A DNA stretch of 9,292 bases, taken from assembly GCA_913044145.1 (NCBI GenBank), contig CAJWOD010000044.1, forward strand, positions 1-9,292, written 5' to 3'. This DNA comes from an uncultured Nitrospina sp. (GTDB lineage: Bacteria > Nitrospinota > Nitrospinia > Nitrospinales > VA-1). Positions 5,825 through 9,292 of this stretch are shown one piece after another. The translations under genes were made by a program, and so were the position numbers. Below the pieces are notes generated by a model. It was given only the letters and a program-made list of their open reading frames with translations, did no database searches and had not been told where the DNA came from. The stretch's first letter is position 1; the number at the start of each line of letters is the position of its first letter.

Positions 5825-6799
5825 TCAGTAATTTGTAGGTGCCAAAATAGGTGTATAAACAAAATTTGCGAGAATAGTTAATTTGTCACGTTGGATATTT
5901 TTTGGAAACGGATAAAATGGAGCTGCCTCTTTAACTGCTTTAAGCGCCGCAACATCAAGAATCTCATGCCCAGACTTCTCAACTAAGTGCACTCCCATTA
6001 AATTTCCATCTTTAGAAATACGAAACGTTAATGAGAGATCACCACTGATACCTCTTTCTGCCGCGGTCACAGGATAAATCCAGACTCGCTCAATTTGATG
6101 TTTAATGCGGGCAAAATAGTCAGCATATTTCACTTCCTTTGTATCTAAAGATATAGGTTCATTATCATCGTAATCCTCCAACAAATCTGTATCCATAGAA
6201 GCAAATTGTTCTGCGTCTAATCCGTCTAAAAGAGCCAGCGTATTAACCTTCCCATCCTTTTTTATGGTTGAGGGTTTCGACTTTTGAATCTTCTCAGGAG
6301 TTATAGATTTGAAGATTCCTATATCTGACTCAGGTAACGGTTCTTTTCTAGGTTTTATGTGGGGGGTTTTTTGAAAATTTTTTTTGGGGACGATATTTTT
6401 GTTTTGAGTTCTACTTGCCCTAGTTTTACCGATCGCTCTTTTAGGTTTTGGAACAGCAGATTTTTTTCTCCTATAAATTTTTTTAGGTGTTATTTTTTTG
6501 TTTAAATGGGGTCGGCGATCAAATTTTGCAAGAAGGTCATCCCTTGTCGGTTTTTCTGCTTTTAAGGGAGGTTTTGGGGTATCAACATTTTTTTTTACCT
6601 TTGAACCCATCGGATTTTTTGTTTCAAAATATTTTACCTGAATTGGAGGAGGGCCTTTAACTGTTTTCTCTTGAACAGGTATCAACATATGAGTAATTAA
6701 AAATGAAATATGGATACCCACAGAAAGTAAAATAAACCTGGATAACCGAGTTCTATTTAGCGGGTTATTTTTGGCCCAATCTATTTTTCTTTTGCGCAA
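5825..6799 (-). CDS. TonB-family energy transducer protein
   Basis: A 324-residue TonB/TolA-type protein. It has a short basic cytoplasmic start (MRKRK), one membrane helix at about 22-41 and a K/P/R-rich linker (about 42-185) to cross the periplasm. An acidic segment (about 203-220) precedes the C-terminal TonB domain (about 225-315), with YFARIKHQIERVWIYP, GDLSLTFRISKDG and the AALKAVKEAAPFYPFP end. The helix holds S26-x3-H30, matching the S-x3-H of E. coli TonB that couples to ExbB/ExbD and the proton gradient. The start is TTG at 6799: an in-frame TAG lies four codons upstream and no ATG precedes the helix; only a weak AGG ribosome site is seen. ExbB, ExbD and receptor genes are absent. 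It lies 92 bases after the transferase-like gene on the same strand. Confidence 0.88.
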   Translation of the reverse strand: MRKRKIDWAKNNPLNRTRLSRFILLSVGIHISFLITHMLIPVQEKTVKGPPPIQVKYFETKNPMGSKVKKNVDTPKPPLKAEKPTRDDLLAKFDRRPHLNKKITPKKIYRRKKSAVPKPKRAIGKTRASRTQNKNIVPKKNFQKTPHIKPRKEPLPESDIGIFKSITPEKIQKSKPSTIKKDGKVNTLALLDGLDAEQFASMDTDLLEDYDDNEPISLDTKEVKYADYFARIKHQIERVWIYPVTAAERGISGDLSLTFRISKDGNLMGVHLVEKSGHEILDVAALKAVKEAAPFYPFPKNIQRDKLTILANFVYTPILAPTNY

Positions 6800-6891
6800 A
6801 GTTAAAACCTAAAAAATATCCTATTATAAAGTTGACCTTATTTAAATATTATAGCGTAGTTTTCAAACCATTCATAAACTAGAGGGGGCTG

Positions 6892-8196
6892 TTAAGGTGC
6901 TTCGTCTAATTTTGAATTAATTAGTTTGCACTTTTTCTTATACCAGCTATAAGCCTGTTTTACTTCGGGTGAATTTACATTTGGAGAAATATAATTTCCA
7001 CCCGAATCAAAAGGTTCGTAATCCATTTTCAAGCTACGGTAAATATGGTTTAGGTAGGAGGGAAAATTCTCGTACATGGGGATTTTCTTTTTTAATAAAG
7101 GCATATCTTTTTCTCGAAACTTCATCAATTCTTTTCCAAAAGGGTGGATTTTTTCTAGCCCCCTTCCTTCACTTTGATTGCCTGCGAAATGAGTCAAGGA
7201 CTCAAAATCTTCCCAGTCTTCCAGAGCATCCACATCTGCAACAAAAGATGGATCATCATGCAAGTTAGTAGTTATTGGTATATTTAGGAGATTTGAAATG
7301 CTTTTATGAAAATTTCTTCTCGACATTCCAAATTGATATTTATCCTTTGGAAAAATTTTTTGTACATGAGATCGAAATGTAAAAGCATGATCAACTAAAT
7401 AGGGTAGGGCTTTGAAAAAACGAACAGGGTTTTTTAAAGCCATTTTTATTCCGGCATTAATAATTTGACCATCTTTTCTTGAGGAGTGTAAGTAATCAAT
7501 AATCACAGGGTCTATCGTCTCAAGGTTGATAGGGTATAAATTGGGTTCCTTTAATTCATGCAAATCATCTTCATGGTCATTGAGAATCCGATAATGATAA
7601 TTTCTTTTTACAAATTCACTACCCGGTTTTTCATTAAACTCAGGGAACATATTTTGACGTGAATTCAACCAAAGAATAATGTTATGGTTCCGGTTGCCCT
7701 TAAAGCCCAAAACTTTTTCAAGGTCATATAGAAAAGGTAGATCACCGGGCTGAAATAAAATCAGTTCGTTATCTTCAATTGAAAGCTTATTTCTGCCCAA
7801 ACTCAAGGTTTGAAGAAGGTTTAGGTTTTGATCATCTTCTCGAACAAATTTTATTGTTTTCCCATAAGTGTCCACTGTGCTCAAAAAAAGTTCTAACACA
7901 CGTTGCACTTCAGTCGATCCTATAACAACAATTTCCTTAAGGCTCGAGCATAATAAATTTCCTAAGGCATAACACATCACTGGAATGCCATGAATCAAAA
8001 ATAAAAATTTTAGACGGTCAATTTCATCATCTTTAGAGCGCAGAATGAGATGGCTAACACCATTCTTGCCCGCTGCTATTTCACTTTTTGCTTTTGCAAT
8101 ACTTAGATCATCAGCCAACTTTCGGGAGTCATATTTGTTGTGGCTGAAACTGACTATGCATTTTTCAATTTGAATTTTATTTTTTGTTGCGAGCAT
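6892..8196 (-). CDS. MobA-like nucleotidyltransferase-fold protein, degenerate
   Basis: A 434-residue cytoplasmic protein that I place, with reservation, in the MobA-like NTP transferase (GT-A fold) group. Order matches the family: a first strand SHLIL (48-52), a GIPVMCYALGNLL sugar-nucleotide-transferase style turn (70-82) and the strand EIVVIG (88-93). Then come the metal-site-like QPGDLPF (149-155, D152), ELKEPNLYPIN (214-224), and ADVDALEDWEDF (320-331), resembling the late DVDxxEDL metal/ribose motif. The usual LAGGxGxR loop is replaced by LILRSKDDEIDR (51-61 region), so nucleotide binding may be altered or lost; K63 could match the family's Lys. An N-terminal 45-residue extension and a basic C-terminal tail (about 345-434) have no recognised match. 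ATG 8196 lacks a Shine-Dalgarno. Substrate unknown; catalytic activity uncertain. Confidence 0.55.
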   Translation of the reverse strand: MLATKNKIQIEKCIVSFSHNKYDSRKLADDLSIAKAKSEIAAGKNGVSHLILRSKDDEIDRLKFLFLIHGIPVMCYALGNLLCSSLKEIVVIGSTEVQRVLELFLSTVDTYGKTIKFVREDDQNLNLLQTLSLGRNKLSIEDNELILFQPGDLPFLYDLEKVLGFKGNRNHNIILWLNSRQNMFPEFNEKPGSEFVKRNYHYRILNDHEDDLHELKEPNLYPINLETIDPVIIDYLHSSRKDGQIINAGIKMALKNPVRFFKALPYLVDHAFTFRSHVQKIFPKDKYQFGMSRRNFHKSISNLLNIPITTNLHDDPSFVADVDALEDWEDFESLTHFAGNQSEGRGLEKIHPFGKELMKFREKDMPLLKKKIPMYENFPSYLNHIYRSLKMDYEPFDSGGNYISPNVNSPEVKQAYSWYKKKCKLINSKLDEAP

Positions 8197-8245
8197 AAAT
8201 TTAAAGGATGATATTATTTTTTAGCTTTTAGTAGTTGCTCTTGTT

Positions 8246-8274
8246 AATTTATCTGGTTGCGCACCCGAACTCAA
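8246..8274 (-). promoter_or_regulatory. Candidate promoter of the transferase-like gene
   Basis: Minus-strand TTGAGT (8269-8274) and TAAATT (8246-8251) are 17 bases apart, which would give a leader of about 40 bases. The -35 hexamer is the same as that of the SYLF promoter. The -10 is only moderate, so this is tentative. Confidence 0.3.
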
Positions 8275-8337
8275 AAATATGTAATGCTGATTTTAAGACT
8301 TTTAAAAAAACTAACACTTGTTGTCTAAAAAATGGCC

Positions 8338-8371
8338 TTGCTAGATTGAGCAAATTTCAAAGCTTGAATTT
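8338..8371. repeat. Two adjacent inverted repeats
   Basis: TTGCT (8338-8342) pairs with AGCAA (8349-8353) over a 6-base loop. Directly after, AAATTTCAA (8352-8360) pairs with TTGAATTT (8364-8371) over a 3-base loop with one bulge. They share two bases, so the stems compete or alternate. No U-tract follows. Could be a regulator site or chance in AT-rich DNA. Confidence 0.3.
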
Positions 8372-8510
8372 CCAATCATCCACTTTCGAACATATGGGTG
8401 TCAACTTTTGCTACGTTTTAAAGCGATCCTGATTCAACCTTTATTTTTCACCTTCGCTAGAATTTTGACGTTTTTTTAAACCCTAAATTTTATATAAACA
8501 TATGTATTAT

Positions 8511-8538
8511 TTGACAAATATGACCCCTTGGGTATAGT
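8511..8538 (+). promoter_or_regulatory. Strong sigma-70 promoter of the sigma-54 activator
   Basis: A perfect TTGACA (8511-8516) and TATAGT (8533-8538) are 16 bases apart. Initiation is expected near 8544-8547, only three to six bases before the ATG at 8550. The spacer contains ACCC-CTT-GGGT (8523-8533), a short inverted repeat, and ACATATGT lies just upstream at 8498-8505; either could be an operator. Confidence 0.65.
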
Positions 8539-8549
8539 ATTTTATAACC

Positions 8550-9292
8550 ATGAAAAAAAACCTTGACTTAAAAAGTTTGAGTATAATCGGCGAAAGTAAG
8601 CCTATATGTGATGTTTTTGACGTTGTTGCACGTGCTGCTGGATCGCAAAGTACTGTCATGATTTACGGTGAGAGTGGCACGGGAAAAGAACTCATCGCTC
8701 GAGCCTTACATATGAATAGTCTGCGCGCCTCTAAACCTTTTATTGCTGTTAACTGCGGAGCCATTCCTCACGAACTTCTTGAAGGCGAGTTATTTGGTTA
8801 CGAAAAGGGTTCATTCACCGGAGCGGTCAACACGCGTATTGGCCGATTGGAATTAGCGAATCAAGGTACTATTTTTTTTGATGAAATAGGCGATATGCCG
8901 ACTTCCCTGCAGGTAAAGCTTTTGCGGGTTCTGGCAGAAAGAGAAATTGATCGTATTGGCAGTGCGAAGCCAACCCCCATCGACATACGCGTAATTACTG
9001 CCACTCATAGAAACCTAGAAGAGTCCATTAAAGAAGGTAACTTTCGTGAAGATCTTTTTTATCGACTCAATATTATTCCAATCAACCTTCCCCCTCTGCG
9101 TGAAAGAAAAACGGATATTCCTCTTTTAGCGAACCACTTCTTAACACAGTTCAATGAAACTGGAGCACCCAAAACCATCAGTGATGAAGCGATGCAATTT
9201 TTGGTGAATTATTCTTGGCCCGGAAATATCCGTGAATTGGCAAATTTTGTAGAACGTATGGTGGTGTTGAGTATTGGTTCAACCATAACCCC
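8550..9292 (+). CDS. Sigma-54-dependent transcriptional activator (partial, 3' end cut)
   Basis: An enhancer-binding protein AAA+ ATPase that remodels RNA polymerase-sigma-54 closed complexes; 247 codons are visible and the frame runs off the window. Motifs: Walker A GESGTGKE (40-47), the sigma-54-contacting loop GSFTGA (87-92, Ser in place of the common Ala of GAFTGA), Walker B TIFFDEIG (107-114), the sensor/arginine-finger segment REDLFYRLN (166-174) and sensor II WPGNIREL (223-230). Only about 13 residues precede the AAA+ domain, so there is no receiver, GAF or PAS domain, as in PspF-type activators. The start is fixed by an in-frame TAG at 8535-8537. There is no Shine-Dalgarno, and the promoter predicts a leaderless or nearly leaderless mRNA. 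The helix-turn-helix end lies beyond the window. Target genes are unknown. Confidence 0.93.
   Translation, partial: MKKNLDLKSLSIIGESKPICDVFDVVARAAGSQSTVMIYGESGTGKELIARALHMNSLRASKPFIAVNCGAIPHELLEGELFGYEKGSFTGAVNTRIGRLELANQGTIFFDEIGDMPTSLQVKLLRVLAEREIDRIGSAKPTPIDIRVITATHRNLEESIKEGNFREDLFYRLNIIPINLPPLRERKTDIPLLANHFLTQFNETGAPKTISDEAMQFLVNYSWPGNIRELANFVERMVVLSIGSTIT

Larger units (their letters stand above)
8197..8549. other. 353-base intergenic region between divergent genes
   Basis: AT-rich region between the transferase-like gene (-) and the sigma-54 activator (+). It holds a tentative minus-strand promoter near 8246-8274, a lipobox-like reading frame without a start codon (8225-8284), two adjacent small inverted repeats (8338-8371), a palindrome ACATATGT (8498-8505) and the strong promoter at 8511-8538. 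A 65-codon TTG-started frame at 8235-8432 has no ribosome site, low-complexity composition and no family resemblance, and I do not count it as a gene. No tRNA or terminator with a U-tract was seen. Confidence 0.6.

Noticed and set aside
5799..5850. ACTGA/TCAGT inverted repeat at the helicase/TonB convergence
   Set aside because: Five base pairs, long loop and no U-tract, so not supported as a terminator.
8235..8432. 65-codon TTG-started frame in the intergenic region
   Set aside because: No ribosome site, amino-acid make-up like translated AT-rich non-coding DNA, and no family resemblance.
8421..8480. AGCGA/TCGCT pair followed by a T7 run as a terminator
   Set aside because: Five base pairs across about 30 bases, and the T-run is some 20 bases after the stem.
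8465..8498. Second upstream promoter for the activator (TTGACG with TATATA/TATAAA)
   Set aside because: Spacing is 20-22 bases, outside the usable range.

Overview
The window is an AT-rich chromosomal stretch (GC by eye near 40%) from a Gram-negative bacterium. Pointers to Gram-negative are a TonB-type energy transducer with a K/P-rich periplasm-spanning linker, a secreted SYLF/Ysc84 protein and a sigma-54 activator. The gene mix and low GC would fit a marine Nitrospinota or 'deltaproteobacterial' type lineage, but this is only an impression from gene style. There are no insertion sequences, integrases, CRISPR arrays, rRNA genes or recognisable tRNA genes.

Layout. Bases 63-2924 hold four genes on the + strand: a Spx/ArsC-like thiol reductase, a CoA-type Nudix diphosphatase, pyrF (orotidine-5'-phosphate decarboxylase) and a PhnE-type ABC permease. 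PyrF seems to have its own extended -10 promoter, and phnE is probably read from it. Converging on these is a secreted SYLF-domain protein (2978-3697, -). It is divergent from a DinG/YoaA-type XPD-like helicase (3822-5798, +) across 124 bases holding two back-to-back promoters. Next come two - strand genes: an unusual MobA-like nucleotidyltransferase-fold protein (6892-8196) and, downstream, a TonB-family protein (5825-6799) that converges on the helicase. After a 353-base intergenic region, a sigma-54 enhancer-binding protein starts at 8550 and runs off the window.

The genes do not form one pathway. The set reads as housekeeping (UMP synthesis, CoA/nucleotide clean-up, DNA repair) mixed with orphan parts of larger machines: a permease without its ATPase or binding protein, and a TonB without ExbB/ExbD. 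I found no convincing new multi-gene system. The points most worth a second look are the initially transcribed sequence and hairpin of pyrF, the nearly leaderless sigma-54 activator mRNA, the degenerate nucleotide-binding loop of the transferase-like protein, the displaced first iron-sulfur cysteine of the helicase, and the periplasmic insert of the PhnE-like permease.
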